From: Sordaria brevicollis
Lineage: Eukaryota > Ascomycota > Sordariomycetes > Sordariales > Sordariaceae
Reading direction: 5' to 3'
NCBI GenBank assembly: GCA_033439795.1
Contig: JAUTDP010000014.1
Location: forward strand, 1,178,001 to 1,242,000
DNA: 64,000 bases
A program made the translations under genes and the position numbers. Every line of letters begins with the position of its first letter. Position 1 is the first letter of the stretch. The notes below the pieces were generated by a model. That model ran no database searches. It was not told the origin of the DNA and was given only the letters and a program-made list of their open reading frames with translations. Of this stretch, positions 1 to 12,424 are shown piece after piece.

Positions 1-1230
1 GGCAAAAGTGTTGGCGGCCTTTTGGCCGAGGGCAAAGTAGGTGATGCCGGTAGTGAAGGAGCAGGTGACCTCCGACGGCTCACAGAGGGAGGAGAGCGAA
101 TCAAAAAGTTGGCAATGACGGCCAAGAAGAAGCAAATTAGCCCAAGAGTGCGGATGGTCCATGGCCAGCTAACTTCGTGGGAGAGGTTGCGAGTGGCATA
201 GGGGAAGACGATGCCGGCTGTGGGACCGGCGGTGGTGGCCAGGCTGGTCGCGAAGGTGTAGTAGCGCGGAGAACGGCCAAAAAATTGGTGGATCGTGACG
301 AGAGACGGGATGAACAGGAAGGTGGATGTTAGCCCGGAGAGGAGGCCGAAGGCCAGGAGGATGGCCCATGTTTCTGTTTTAGGCCGAGTTAGCGGAGTGT
401 TGGCTATATTAATATGTGTATGTTTCTCGTCTCTTCAACTCTCACAACTCTCTCTTCCACCATCACTTGCCATGCTTCTCCTAGTTGTATCTCAAGTCTT
501 TTGGACAGGACAGAGCAACGGCAATGTAATAAAAAGAAAAGAAGAAGAACTTACCACTCCGACAAGCCAAAACCACCATTCCCACCCCCAAGAACACCGT
601 CCCGCTCAAAACCAGAGACCTCGCCCCAAACCGATCCGACAACGGACCGACATACATGCCCAGCCCCAAGCTAACCACGAAGTACAGCGAGAAAACCCAA
701 GCAAACGTGCCATCGCTGATGTCCGACAGCTGCTTATCTTCCGAGATGTAGTTCTGGCATATTGACAGCGCTGTCAAGAGACCGAACGACGAGAAAATTG
801 CAAGCCAGGCCCCAAGGATGGTAAGCCAGGAGCGGAGGGCGTATTTCCCCGTTGTTGTGTCTATGTCTGTGGTAGTGAAGGAATTCTCGTTTTCCGGTGA
901 GGTAGTGGCGTGGTAGGATGGGGCGGCCACTCCGGGAGTTAGAGGGGTGAGGGAGTCGATGGAGGCGTCTGATGATCTGCTGTTGTTGCCGTCGTGGCCT
1001 CCTAGGAGGGGTACGCCTTGTGCTTTTCGCGAGGCAGCGGTTTCTGGCATTGCGGATGTGGTCTCTGAGCTCGGGCTCGCAGTTGGTGGTTGTTTTGTTA
1101 TAGTCTGGTGATCTATTGTTGGTAGTACTGTTGGGTTGAGGGCGGGACCGTCGAGTGTCCGACCTGAGCCGGCCTCGGTGTCGACACCAATGTCCGCGCC
1201 TGGTGAGCGACGCGGGAAGGTGCTGTTCAT
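1..1230 (-). CDS. MFS transporter, monocarboxylate-permease type (3' end truncated by window edge)
   Basis: Exons 1230..555 and 373..1 (continuing off the window), joined across a 180 bp intron with a GTAAGT donor and CAG acceptor. The junction restores the frame (RSETWAILLAFGLL). The visible protein has at least 349 residues. It has a long Ser/Thr-rich cytosolic N-terminus (about 1-130), then hydrophobic segments starting at about 134 (WLTILGAWLAIFSSFGLL), and the MFS loop 2-3 signature GPLSDRFG at 195-202. The pattern (long polar N-terminus, YISE..., LSDRFG, then LTSTFLFIPSLV in exon 2) is that of the fungal MCT/Mch subfamily of plasma-membrane or vacuolar solute carriers; the substrate cannot be read from sequence. 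The ATG at 1230 was chosen because the in-frame extension upstream is pyrimidine-rich and leader-like. The frame stays open to base 1, so the gene is cut by the window and shows no sign of being broken. Confidence 0.85.
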
Positions 1231-2972
1231 TGCGATGCCGTAATGAGTAAGTCGTTTCTCGATGAGACGAAAGGGAGAAGAAAAAAAAAAAAAAAGAGGC
1301 GAAGAGGTCTTGGAAGGGAGGCCCTTTTCTTGGAGTTCTACACCCGAGGGAGGAGAACCAAATGAAACACTTGTCAACGAGAGAACGGGAAGGAATGAAG
1401 GATTGTTACCTTTCACAACACAGCGACCGAGGACATCAAACACGGGCTATTTGTTTGCTTTTGCGTACAAAGTAGATCTGATAGAAAAAAAGTGACCCAC
1501 AGTATGGTCAGTGACGCACAGCGCGATCGGCAAAGCAAAGAAAAATGCCCAAAAGCTTGTATACTGCAGTATGCCCACTTTTGACACCTCCCCATCAATT
1601 CGAAGATCGTGAACAATGAGATGTCTGATGTAAGACCGTGTGCACATGTAGACCATTGATCGTTGTAAGTGGGCAATGCCGCTTTTCGAAATCCCTGTAA
1701 GTTGGTTTTTGGACTGTGAGCCTAAAGCTTATTTGGACAAAGTGAGACAGAGCTAAGTCCTCTAGCTGTGCAAATCACTGCTACGTATGAGGTGCTGGGA
1801 GATCTGGGTCTAGATCGTCTGGGTCTGAGCCACAATATCACGTTCTCTGCGACTTGCAGACTGTTCGAAGAGCGATGGAATGATCCCTCAGCTCGAGTTC
1901 ATCTGTTCGTCCTCAAGCATCATCTCCCGTCCCCCGCATCCATCCATTGTTACTCCGGAAGGGGTCACCAAGTCACATCTGTGTCACCAGCCGTCACTAA
2001 TCGATATTACTCCCGTCCGCGGCCCAGGGGCGCTGACAGATGCCAACGGTCTCATCCCCGCCATCCTGTGCCTGTTTGACAGATTGTAGCCAAAGGAGTA
2101 ATTGACGATGTATGGAACCCTTGCAGTATTACATACTCGCTTGCGGGAATAAAGGCTAAACATTCTGCTCAGCTACTCAGGCTTGCTGTCAAGCTGTATC
2201 CCTGGCCTGGCTCCATCTGTATCTGTTGGCGCTATGCTCAGAATGGCTTTATTTTGAGCCTGCCATTAGGCAGAAAGGTGATGTTGAAGAGCTCTAAAGC
2301 AGAGGCGTAATGACATCGAGCACGGGATAGCTTTCGGTCCAATATCCCTGCACCTAGACTTCACAACGAAGCTAGGGCTTACCGACTAGCGAGTACCAAG
2401 CAGGAAGAACCGTTGGAATAATTGATTCCAGGCACCGGTGGGTGCCCAATTTATCCGGGTTGTATTCTTCGGTCGTCGGCCGACCGGTATGCCTCGGTCA
2501 GTGCCTGGAGCTCCCGTCGTTGTTCTGTGTTCTCCACAGTAAGGCGTTGGCCGGGTGAGGCAGCGGAACCCGGCACTAGCCTTCCCTTCTCGAGTTGAAA
2601 TGCCACGAGCTATGTGATGCTGAGCGCGAAATCTGCGACGGTGGTCGTCAAAGCGCGTGTTGCATCAGGTGCTGCTGACAATATAGTGAGGCGAAGCAGA
2701 AATACCTACCGGTAGTCTCGACTCTCGAGTGCCAAGGCGGGGCTTATTCCATCAGCTTGGTTAGCCCTGAGCTTCTCGGCACTCGTTGTCGCATCGCCAA
2801 GGCCAATCGCCAAGTCTAATCCGACAACAGAGGAACCAGGCTTACTCACTGAGTGGCTTGGGGAAACACGTGCGGAAGCACATGGGCTGATTTGTAGGGA
2901 TGATGTCGATTGATGAACCGTGAAATGCGAGGCTCCTATTCGCCCTTGTAAAAGGTTTCCATGTGGCATCTT
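1231..2972. other. Intergenic, no supported gene
   Basis: This is the upstream region of the MFS gene and the downstream region of the WBP11-like gene. A short A-rich stretch (about 1279-1295) lies just 5' of the MFS start. ORFs here are under 105 codons, lack family resemblance and show no coding-type codon bias. Confidence 0.6.
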
Positions 2973-3852
2973 CTAGTCTTCTTCTTCTTCCACCTCTTCC
3001 ATGGTGACTCCACGTGGACCGGCGCTCTGTGACTGTTCCGCTGGCTGGGAGGTCTTTAGGTAGCCTGCCCTTTCGAGCTCGTCGGCCTCTTCGGGTTCCA
3101 TAAGACCTCCCTTGCCCTTGCCTTTTTCCAGCTTGAGCAGGACATTGGTCGGTACGAATGCGCTGACGGCCTCCTTTCGAAGATCCCGCACGACAGGCTT
3201 GGCTTCGTAGACAGTCTTAACCTCCACCACCGGTGGTGCTTTTGGCTTCTCGGCCTGCTGGTCTTGTTGCTGCTGCTGATGTCCTCTGCCTTCGCCGACT
3301 GGTACGTGGTTGGCGTTCGCAGCCCGCTTTGCCCTGCGCTTGGCATACCACTCGTCTAGAACCTCCTTCGGAATAGGTGGAGGAGTGTCGCGCGGCATGG
3401 GTATCCTCTTTACATCTTCGGGCACGTCGCTGTCGCTGGACTCTTCGTCTTCCCGTCGTCGCTTTCCGAGGGCTCCTCCATCGCGTCGTGGTCCGTGGCC
3501 GAAGGTAGGTGCCTTGTCGCCTAGTGCCTCCCTGGCCTTCTTGACAGCCTTGAGATCCTTTTCGAGAGCCTCGAGGACCTGCTCTTCGTGAGAGCTAAGC
3601 TTGCCCTCCTTTTCCATGATCTTCTTCAGGTCGTCGATCTGCTGCTGGATCTTTTCGGGATTTCGTCTCGCGAGCTGTTCATTTCGCCTAGCCTGCTGCT
3701 GCGCCTTCCCTATGCGATGTGGGTATTGGCGTTAGTATATCGCTTGCGCGTGGGATCCAAATATCTTGATTATACATACCCTTTTTGATTTCTTTTGCCT
3801 TGTCAGCTTTGCGCTGGGCTTGGACGGGGTTGTAGTTTTTTTCCTTGGGCAT
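2973..3852 (-). CDS. WBP11-like (WW-domain-binding protein 11) splicing-associated protein
   Basis: Exons 3852..3780 and 3709..2973 with a 70 bp intron (GTATGT donor, TAG acceptor) give 269 residues. The N-terminus MPKEKNYNPVQAQRKADKAK followed by a basic KGKAQQQARRNEQLARRNP stretch matches the Wbp11 domain, which typically reads KxxNPVxxxRKxxKxxExKK. Family members (human WBP11, plant and fungal homologues) are nuclear, bind PQBP1/WW proteins and act in pre-mRNA splicing. Residues 50-80 are an acidic/basic helix (EEQVLEALEKDLKAVKKAREA). A nuclear-localisation-like KRRRED and a PPPIPKEVLDEWY motif follow, with a Gln tract (HQQQQQDQQ) in the middle and an acidic tail EEVEEEED. The fungal protein lacks the long Pro-rich half of the animal protein, so only the N-terminal domain is clearly homologous. 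It is divergent to dbf-2 across a 1.3 kb spacer. Confidence 0.82.
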
Positions 3853-5182
3853 TGTGATGGCGACCGGGGGAAATGTTGTTGTTGGTGACCTCGATGGCTT
3901 CGCTGGGCGGTTGGGCAATGATAGGGTAGGTACGTAGTCTCGACTTTTTGGTGACAGCGCAAAAAAGATGGACAAGACAGATCGTGGCACCGTAATCAAA
4001 CAGGATGGAGCTTTTTGGAGCGGAATGACGCGTTAGTGCACGGCTGCCAAGAACATTTCAGCGCGGTCCAAGGCCGTCCAAGGAGTCGCGGTCGAAAATC
4101 CGGTCTGGCAGCCCCTTCCGACCCCGCGATTTGGGGCCATTGGGGAGCCACAGGGGAGCCATTGGCACCCAAAGGGCCACTGTACCGCTCCCGCTGACAC
4201 CCAACTCCCTGGCGCCTGGCATCGGTGAGTAGCCCGTTGCTGGGGTTTCCTGCTGCGACTGGAGGTGCCATCCGCTAGTGTACCTACCTAGGTTGTTGAT
4301 ATGTGCCCCGCCTTTTTCCCTTCCAGTCCGTCCTCCTCGGTCGCTCCTGCCCATCCATCCGCACCTGCCCAATTGCCAGGGAGAATTTGTCTCAGCATTG
4401 CTGCACTTGCCCGTTCGCTCTTGCTTGTTTTTATTCCCATGAAGAACTTATTGCATGATTTAATTTTCGGTTTTCACTGGCGACTGCGATCTGTTTTCCC
4501 TAACAACAACAAACTCTGGACTCTTGGACAACACCACGGACACGGCCGCATCGCGACAAGTTCAAGCTCACTCCGCCAAAAGTCAACAACAGAGTCGACA
4601 ACAGCATTGTACACAGTACATACATACTACTTCTACATACTACAACTTACCAAGACCAGATACCAAGCAACCCCCCGTCGCCGTCCCAATATCACGGCTC
4701 CATCTCAGCTTGTTTTCAGCTGCCTCTTGGAATCCCCATACCCACTCTGGGTTCAGACTCTAGAACCTTGCCTTGTTGTTGCATCTGGCAGCCCATCACC
4801 CTAATCATCCGTTTATCCTCCTGCATCATTCATCCAAGCTTTCCCACCGCGGCCCTGCTTCGCTTGTCTTGCCTTGCAGCCGCGCGGACAGTACAGATAC
4901 CACCGACGAGACGACTCCAACAGCAGCAGCAGCACACCGACTGCCGACTCCGACTCGCTATCCATCCCCACGGTATTTCCCTGTACCGCTGCCTGTCCGC
5001 TACTGCAGGTGGAGGCTGAGATCACCCAAGCAAGTCAGCCCTACCTTGCTCCGTTTCTGGACTTCGCATCTGTGCCCGTGCTCGTCAGGGACACAGCATA
5101 TCTCGACACCAATTCAGGAGTAACTCTTTCCTCTCTGGCTTTGCTACCTTGACTTTGGTGCTATCTGGCATAGCTTCCAGTC
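3853..5182. promoter_or_regulatory. Divergent promoter/leader between the WBP11-like gene and dbf-2
   Basis: 1.33 kb with no convincing gene. The dbf-2 side (about 4480-5180) is rich in C, A and pyrimidine runs with CAG/CAA repeats (about 4919-4936), the usual look of a long fungal 5' leader. Several small ATG-initiated ORFs upstream of 5183 could act as uORFs. No TATA box stands out. Confidence 0.5.
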
Positions 5183-7369
5183 ATGTCGAGCTACATAACA
5201 AACTTCTTTCCCAGCGGCGGGAGGCAGGATGGAACCAGGCCTCAGACCCCCATGAAGTCGGGCACCTCGAGCTTCGTCAACCCCGTCAGCACACCCCAGG
5301 GGAGTCCCAGCAAGAGGACCCTCCCACCTGGCGCCAATGAGCTACCCGCGGCGTTTGAGTCTATGAAGCTTTCAACGCCTACCAAGCTCGCGACGTCATC
5401 CAAGCTCGGCACACCAAGTGCCCTCGACTCTCCCATCAAGCTCGGCCGTCCCCAGAGTGTAGCCACCCCTCTTTCGCCTGGAAAGAGCAACCTCAAAGAC
5501 GTGGATGATGATACCTTTGAGGATCTCACGGGTAATGGCAGTGTTGTTAGTGTCATTCACAAGCAGGTGGACAAAAACTTGCCGAAACCATACCCTGTGC
5601 CCACTCCCAGGAGAAAGGAGAGGGAACAGAACCAGGAGAACACACCACCAGTTTCGACTCGTGATCCCCGCGACCCTGCCAGCGAGCCAACGTATCAGCG
5701 CAGCCATGCCGCTCTTTCCCGACAGGAACTATACCAGACGAGGGAGCGCGCCTCACCCACAGTCAAGAGATTTAACACGTCAAGGGGACTGACTCCTGAG
5801 GAGCGCGAGCTACTGAACAAGCCCAACGTCAAGCGTTTGGTCAATGTCACCCAGCTGTGTAAGGATCATACCGCGCTTTCGCTCTTACTAGTGCTAATGG
5901 TTGATAGACTTTCTCGACTACTACTTTGACCTGCTCACCTATGTCGGACAACGTCAGAACCGTCTGAATGCCTTCAAGGCCGAATTCCCTCCACCACCCG
6001 AGACCGACGAGGAGACGTACAAACAGATGTGGCACAAGTACGCTGGTCGGGAACGTGCTAATCTCCGCAAGCGACGAGTGAGACTGCGCCAGGGCGACTT
6101 CCAGATTCTTACCCAGGTCGGTCAAGGTGGATACGGACAGGTATTTTTGGCTCAAAAGAAGGACACCAAGGAGGTCTGCGCGCTCAAGGTGATGAGCAAG
6201 AAGTTGCTGTTCAAGCTCGACGAAGTGCGCCATGTGCTGACGGAGCGAGACATCTTGACAACCGCCAAGAGCGATTGGCTGGTACGCTTGCTGTACTCCT
6301 TCCAAGATGACAAGAACATCTATCTTGCCATGGAGTACGTGCCGGGAGGCGATTTCCGCACCTTGTTGAACAATACTGGCGTTCTCTCGAACCGGCACGC
6401 TCGCTTCTACATCGCCGAGATGTTTTGCGCGGTCGATGCCCTTCATCAGCTGGGTTACATTCATCGCGATCTGAAGCCTGAGAACTTTTTGGTCGACTCG
6501 ACTGGCCACGTCAAGCTTACTGATTTCGGTTTGGCTGCCGGCTTCCTTGCCCCTGCCAAGATCGAGTCAATGAGAATCCGCTTGGAGAAGGCATCGGAGA
6601 CCTCGGTGCCATTTGGCAAGCCGATGGACCAGCGAACCGTTGCCGAGAGAAGGGAGGGCTACCGGACGATGCGTGATCGGGACACCAACTACGCCAAGTC
6701 AATTGTCGGATCGCCAGACTACATGGCTCCTGAGGTGTTGAGGGGCGAGGAGTACGACTATACGGTCGATTACTGGAGTTTGGGATGCATGCTGTTTGAG
6801 GCTCTAACAGGTTTCCCGCCGTTTGCGGGATCTACTGCTGACGAGACTTGGCGTAACCTCAAGCACTGGCGCGAGGTCCTCAAGCGTCCGGTCTGGGAGG
6901 ATCCCAACTACTTCCTTAGCAACCGGACGTGGAGCTTCATTACGACGTGAGTGAAAACAACCCATCCTTGGAAATTTGTGACGTGGACTAACATCTGTTT
7001 TAAAGCTGCATCAACTCACGGTCGCGTCGCTTCAACAACATTAAGGATATCTATGCCCACCATTACTTTGCCGAGGTTGACTGGCCTAAGCTGCGCGAGA
7101 CTAAGGCTCCGTTTGTGCCCGAGCTGGACTCGGAAACCGATGCCGGCTACTTTGACGACTTTAGCAACGAGGCCGACATGGCCAAGTACAAGGAGGTGCA
7201 TGAGAAGCAGCAAGCGCTCGAAGGTTTGGCCGAGCGTGGTGAGGAGATGAACAAGAGTTTGTTTGTCGGCTTCACATTCCGCCATCGCAAGCCGGCGACG
7301 GATGACGGCGCCAGTCCCAGGAAGCCAATTCCATTTGAGGACAGCAATACCTTTGGTACGATGCTGTAG
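5183..7369 (+). CDS. dbf-2: NDR/LATS-family Ser/Thr kinase of the Dbf2/Sid2 type
   Basis: Exons 5183..5858, 5908..6946 and 7006..7369; the introns of 49 and 59 bp both have good donors, and the joins give VTQLYFLDYYFDLL and FITTCINSRS. The product has 692 residues. The N-terminal 190 residues are Ser/Pro/Thr-rich with many SP/TP sites. A Mob-binding SMA-like region follows (about 205-285, with YVGQRQNR). The kinase domain has a Gly loop at 297-302 (GQGGYG), catalytic Lys319, HRDLKPEN with Asp413, DFG at 431-433, the NDR-specific insert between DFG and APE, and an activation segment AKSIVGSPDYMAPE. The hydrophobic motif FVGFTF is at 658-663 with a phosphorylatable Thr662. In the family this kinase pairs with MOB1 and is the terminal kinase of the septation/mitotic-exit network. 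YFLDYYFDLL and the short C-tail separate it from the COT1/Orb6 branch. Confidence 0.95.
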
Positions 7370-9500
7370 AGCCAGCAGCGACAACACCAAGAAGAGAATG
7401 AGTGGCAGGAGCCACCATCGCACGTGTCATTTCATCATGACGAAGGAGCGAGTGTTTTGTTTTGTGGAAATTGCGGTACGGACACATGGGATGGTCGATA
7501 CCCGTCGTCGAGAGATATGGAAAGCCCTTCACGCCGGTCCCGGTGGACCAAGGCGGATCGTCAACAGATGTATGCAGGGAGAGAATACGACTTGCTGTGA
7601 TGGCAGGTGCATTGACCCAGAAGGGATTGATTCTGTCTGATTAATCACAGAGGGAGGCCGATCAGAAAGGGAACCTCATGTCTCCGGTTCTCCTGGGACG
7701 CGTATGGGAGTTATTGCCGGTATTTGGCTTTACATAACAAGGAAAAAGGAGCATAGCAAGCAAGCAAATGATAGGTAGTAGAGTATGGAGTATTGTAGCA
7801 ATGAAAGAACCTCACATTACAAGGCTGAAAGCGATGTTTGTGATGTGAGACTAGGCTCGAGGTGTTGGTAGGACAGCAACGAACCCCGTCACCAGACATC
7901 CATCAGGGTACAGCTGAAACAAAAATTTCGGGAGCCATGGGATGCTGCAAGTAAGCCTTCAGCATGTCCATATTTGGCATTGGTGCCACGAGGACGGCGA
8001 GGTTGGGGCCAAATGGGTTTTCGGGACCGGGCCGTTAAAGGCGTCGTCAGCGTTCTCGGTGAAGATGCTGTAGTCCAGCCGTTTGGTACGGCAGAAAGAA
8101 GAAAAAGATGTCAAAGTGGTGTTGACAGAGTCCGTCGAGGTTGAAGTCACGTACTTGTAAGGCAGGCCTAGAATCCGATATCGGGACCGGCCCTTATCGA
8201 TAAGCATAACCCTGTGAAGATCAAGGAGGCTTCAACGCTAACCCGGCACTGACTAGCTTTCAGCCCTATTACGTGATGACAGTGGGCTCTTTGCTCCAAA
8301 ACACCATCCTCCACTATCAACCACACCTCAAGCTTTCTCCTCGAAAACCGGACATGAACGACGATGACAGCCTTTGGTGGATCGTAAAGGCCGACACCGA
8401 GTGAAAGAAATGACCAGCTGCCGCGAACTGTTCATCCTGCACCACGGCAGTGTCTGCCGCTGACCGAAGCTCCCGCAGCTTGCCCGCCGCCGTTACGGAC
8501 ATTCCCCAATCTATGGAAAGCGCCACTCAGCCACATTCTGGTGGTTGGCTGGACTTTATAGCCTTTTGGCGGGGAACACTCACTGAAATTCTTGTATAGA
8601 ATTCTTGGGCTACACTTCTTCCTATAGCCTACGAGCTTAGGTGACTACTTCGCACCCACGATGAGCCTCCGACACTCCGCTCATGACACTCACTCTAACC
8701 AGCTGAGTGAGCTCAGTCCCAAGCTTCCCGAGCTTGAAATCCTCCAGCCATTGGACTGGTGCCAGCCCCTCCTTACCATCCATCTTCTTTTCCTTCTGAG
8801 GTAGTGTTGGAGTTCTGGGCTGGGCTCCCTTGCAACCCCTGTTAGTCTACCCTTCCCGTTCCGTCCCTTCGGTCCCGAGCTTACGGGAAGGGTGGTGGGA
8901 AGAAATGGAAGTGTACATATTGATAAGAAGCTGAGCCATTGGACCAACCTTGGCCCCTTGCACTTTTCTATCCTTCGAGGATGCTAACGATCCCCTTCTT
9001 GAGCTTGTCAGGTTGTCTGTTTCGGTTAGATGGGGCTACGCGTCTCTTAACAGCTGGCAGCGGCGCTACGAAAATAGACGGATTGAGAGTGGATGCATTC
9101 ATCACTTGATGCTTTCATTTGATATGCCGGCAGCAAAAGCACCTCTGACAACTGACAGCCCAACGACAGACATTCTCCGACATCTTCTCCAACATCATCT
9201 TGCGTTTCGTCTCGTTTTTCCCTCTCGGCGCCGAACCCATCACGCAGCCGCCTATCACCTGTTGGCTTGTGGCTCAGAGGATCTGGCATTTCTTTTAGAC
9301 CCCGAAGGATTGCCAAAACGGGAAACAAGACCTACCTACCCGGGTCCTCCTCGCTCGAAAAATATACCCGCCTTCTTAGTTTCGCGTGTTGTACAAGATG
9401 GAAAACCCGAAAGGCACTCAAAGGAGAGACGCGCAAGCACTCATTTTTCTACAGCCCTCCCTTGCCGTTTTCGTCTTTCCCTACCCTTTCATCGAGTACA
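7370..9500. other. Intergenic; no gene supported
   Basis: ORFs are short and overlapping. On the minus strand between about 8530 and 7940 several open stretches (for example the one from 8526) sit next to possible splice signals, but no single spliced model keeps a frame with recognisable protein character. I cannot exclude a small orphan gene here. The rest is probably the dbf-2 3' region and distal upstream DNA of the wall-protein gene. Confidence 0.5.
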
Positions 9501-9523
9501 TCAAGTGATGAAGACACGCCCCT

Positions 9524-9555
9524 CCCCCCCCCCCCCCCCCCCCCCCCCTTCTTCC

Positions 9556-9618
<63 letters not shown>
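9524..9618. repeat. Homopolymer pair: C25 followed by A62
   Basis: A run of 25 C (9524-9548), a short TTCTTCCC spacer, then 62 consecutive A (9557-9618). A tract this long is far beyond the usual microsatellites of the window. It may be a genuine hypermutable tract, the poly(A) tail of an old retro-insertion, or an assembly-length artefact. I see no element body next to it. It lies about 950 bp upstream of the GPI-protein start. Confidence 0.9.
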
Positions 9619-9620
<2 letters not shown>

Positions 9621-10569
9621 TGGAAGGATGATCTGATGTCAATCACTTGCACTGGATGTTGTCAAGTGTCACCCCAGCCAGTCCGTCACCCTTTTCCTCC
9701 ATTTCTTCCCCATCCTTTTCTGCGCCTCAACGTCAACTCCGACCCCGACTCCGGCTCGGAGAAGACAGCCCGGGTGTGCGCGGGTAGGATGCCGAACGCG
9801 CGTTCTCATGTCATGGCGAATCCGGGTTCCTCCCTAGGTACCTATATCCGCTTTACCGGCATCCAGGTACAGCCTTGGAAACAGCAGCAGACAACAGCGA
9901 AAGCGAGGCTTAGTAGACATCGCAGTAGGTACAAGTATGCACAGTTCAGAACAGGAGATGGAAATCTGGGCGGAATTGTACGCGCAAGCTGCATTGCATG
10001 CCTTTTGCTTCCCATGTCCATGCCCATGTTGTGTATCCTGACAACCTGACTTTCTCACAAGCCCCGTTTTCTACAGCTGACGAGCTGTCACGCTGGTGTT
10101 TCCACCCGTTTTCTAAATTTCTATCTGGCTTCTTGCGCACGTTTAGTCAAGCTCCCAGACATCAAAGTTGCGTGTTGACAACCGGCATGTACGGGTTGTA
10201 TCATGTTATTTGCAGTGCGCATTGCCTGGTACCTACAACGTCTTGCCGTACCGCCCCGTTCCCCTACCTCGCCCTTGGGTTTTCCGCAGGCAGGGTCCCG
10301 AGACATTCACATTGGTCCGAAGTTCAGTTTGTAAAGCGGCTCGGCTGTGTAACGGGCTTCCCAGATAAGTCTGGAATATATATAGGCATGCACGCTTGCT
10401 CGCTTTCGTCTTTCTGCTTTTGGTCTCTATAACTGTACCTCAGACAAATCTGTTCATCATTCTTCTTCAATACTGATCCCAGCCTGAACTACTCTTTACA
10501 TCCATCTTAAGGTCATACGTACCACACACATAGCAGTTAATCACCTGCTAGACACAAGTTCGAACCAAC
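9619..10569 (+). promoter_or_regulatory. Upstream region of the GPI-anchored protein gene with a TATA-like box
   Basis: A TATATATA run at 10377-10384 lies about 190 bp upstream of the ATG at 10570. Pyrimidine-rich leader sequence follows (about 10400-10500), a plausible core promoter for a strongly expressed wall protein. Nothing else is supported here. Confidence 0.45.
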
Positions 10570-11599
10570 ATGAAGCATCATGTCCGTCCCCAAATCGTCG
10601 GCCTCTCCATGGCCCTCTTGAGCATGCTCAGCCGTGCTGATGCCTGGTGGGGTGCCGGAGCTCCCGAGTGCGCAGTAAGTGTTTTTCTTCCCTCCTCTTC
10701 CCACCCTCTCTTCCCCTTCCAAGCCCACTAACCAGACTCTCCCAACCAAACAGCAACCCTGCCTCTCCTCCGCTTGGTCCGCAGCCAGCACCACCGCCTG
10801 GCCCGCTCCAACCGACTGGTGCGACTCCTCCAAAAACTCTGACCACAAATCCCGAATCGACGCCGCCTCCTCCTGTCTCGTCTCCGCCTGCTCCGCCACG
10901 CCAACCGCTCACTCCTCCTACTACTCCCTCTCTTCTTCCCTCTGCGCCCAATACTCCTCTTGCTCCGCTGCCGGTTCCACCGGCGTTTATACCGTCTCCA
11001 TCCCCGCTTTCACAGGGGCTTGGGACGGCAAGGACGGCGACGGTGGGTCTGGTTGGGGTGGCCACGGCGGTGGCGGCGGTCGCGGAGGTGGCCAATGGGG
11101 TCCTCACTCCGGCTGGTCAGGAACCGCCACCTGGACCGGAGGCGTCTACACCGTCACGGGTTGCGAATGGGACGGTTCACCGTGGGCCGGCGGGCCGTGG
11201 GGATGGGGTCAAGGAGGCGGACATGGTGGCCCTAAAGGTGGTGCCGACTACGGCAACGGCCACCCCAACGGACCATGGGGTGCTTGGGGAGCGGGCTGGA
11301 CGGTGACGAGCACGGGAACTAAAACGGTCACGGCTGTGCAGACGATCACGAAGGATAAGACGGATGTGGATGGGAGTGTGACCAAGGTGGTGGAACTCAC
11401 GACGAGTACCGGCCTGGCGGAGGTGGGGTATGCGGTTAATGAGGATAGTAAGGCTGAGGCGACGACGATATTGAAGGCCGTGGATGCTAGTGCTACTGGT
11501 GTTAGTAGTGGTGCGGCGCCGGCGCCGGCGGCGGGTATGGGGGTGAAGGTTGGGGCGGTGGTGTTGGGGGGTGTGGTTGTTGTTGCTGGGTTGCTTTGA
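10570..11599 (+). CDS. Secreted Gly/Trp-rich, GPI-anchored cell-wall protein
   Basis: Exons 10570..10674 and 10754..11599 (79 bp intron, GTAAGT donor, branch CTAAC about 22 nt before the CAG acceptor) give 316 residues. An in-frame alternative AG at 10735 would add six residues but sits too close to the branch site. A signal peptide (1 to about 25, ending SRADA) precedes WWGAGAPECA. A Cys-containing segment (Cys residues from about 34 to 100) resembles a small extracellular Cys-rich module, but I cannot place it in CFEM with confidence. Residues of about 110-210 are Gly/Trp/His-rich (GGHGGGGGRGGGQWG). A Ser/Thr-rich stretch then leads to a small-residue site and a hydrophobic C-terminus (VGAVVLGGVVVVAGLL) typical of a GPI-anchor signal. 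The likely role is wall or surface structure; no enzyme motif is visible. Confidence 0.82.
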
Positions 11600-12424
11600 T
11601 TTTCTTGGTGATGAAGGTGAGGTTTGAGGTTTGATGATTACCTCGAAATACATGATGTTCGAGGTTGAAGTTGAGGATTGGATTTGCTTGTTTGTCACTG
11701 GAAAAATTAGCGGGACTCGTAATGTGCTCTGCGCAAGATTTTCTTGAGAGTTTGTCGCTTCTTCTCCTTTTGGGTTTTGTGGCTTTGTAACCCTTGGAAA
11801 AGATCCAGTGGAGTCGGTGATGGATGCTTTTTGGTCCTTCCTCACATTTGCTAGTAATCTGAACTGTCAGTTGTCACTTTGTGGCCATCTCTTTTTGCGG
11901 TAGTCGTGGCCGGCTATCGTACATGACGTTGGTCTTCAAAGTGGGTTGAAATCTAACAGAACTGTTCTTCTCCCTAATGCTTCTTCCAGTCACCACTCAT
12001 CAGAGTAGAGACGTGTCAGATCTGACGAGTATTCCATTCAGCGAATCAACCCGATGTTTGACCTTCCAGTTTCGTTCTCATTCATCCTTTCCTTCTTTCG
12101 GGTATTCAAGGTTGAAGATCTGGCTCACCTTGGGATTACCCGTGTCTTCTTCAGACAAATCCCAACCATGGCCTTACTCCTCCCATCAGTTTTCTCAAGT
12201 CAATATTATTGGTGGTTATTGTAAGCCTAACCGTTTAGTGGAGGCTTAGTCAGCGTAGGGTGATATCCGTTTGGACATCAATCTGCAAGTTCCCAGACCT
12301 TCTCCAACACACCTCTCATGACTTACTTCTCTTGAATACACTCTTTATCTGACATCCCAGGTTGCCAACACTGAGTCGGCGAGAAACCAACACCGAAAAC
12401 ATTTCGCATGCTTTTGCATCGAAG
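11600..12424. other. Intergenic between the wall-protein and HET genes
   Basis: 825 bp holding the 3' region of the wall-protein gene and the upstream region of the HET gene. A TCCCAG acceptor-like site at about 12355-12360 leaves room for a 5'-UTR intron before the ATG at 12425. No other gene is seen. Confidence 0.5.

Noticed and set aside
5183..7369. Assigning this NDR kinase as cot-1
   Set aside because: The Gly loop, the YFLDYYFDLL segment before the kinase and the C-tail match the Dbf2/Sid2 branch, not the COT1/Orb6 branch.
7940..8530. Small spliced minus-strand gene
   Set aside because: Open stretches and splice-like sites exist, but no model gives a consistent frame with recognisable protein character.
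8950..9636. 228-codon plus-strand ORF ending in poly-Pro and poly-Lys
   Set aside because: The end of the frame is just the C25/A62 tract translated. The preceding part has no domain or coding bias and starts without a good ATG.
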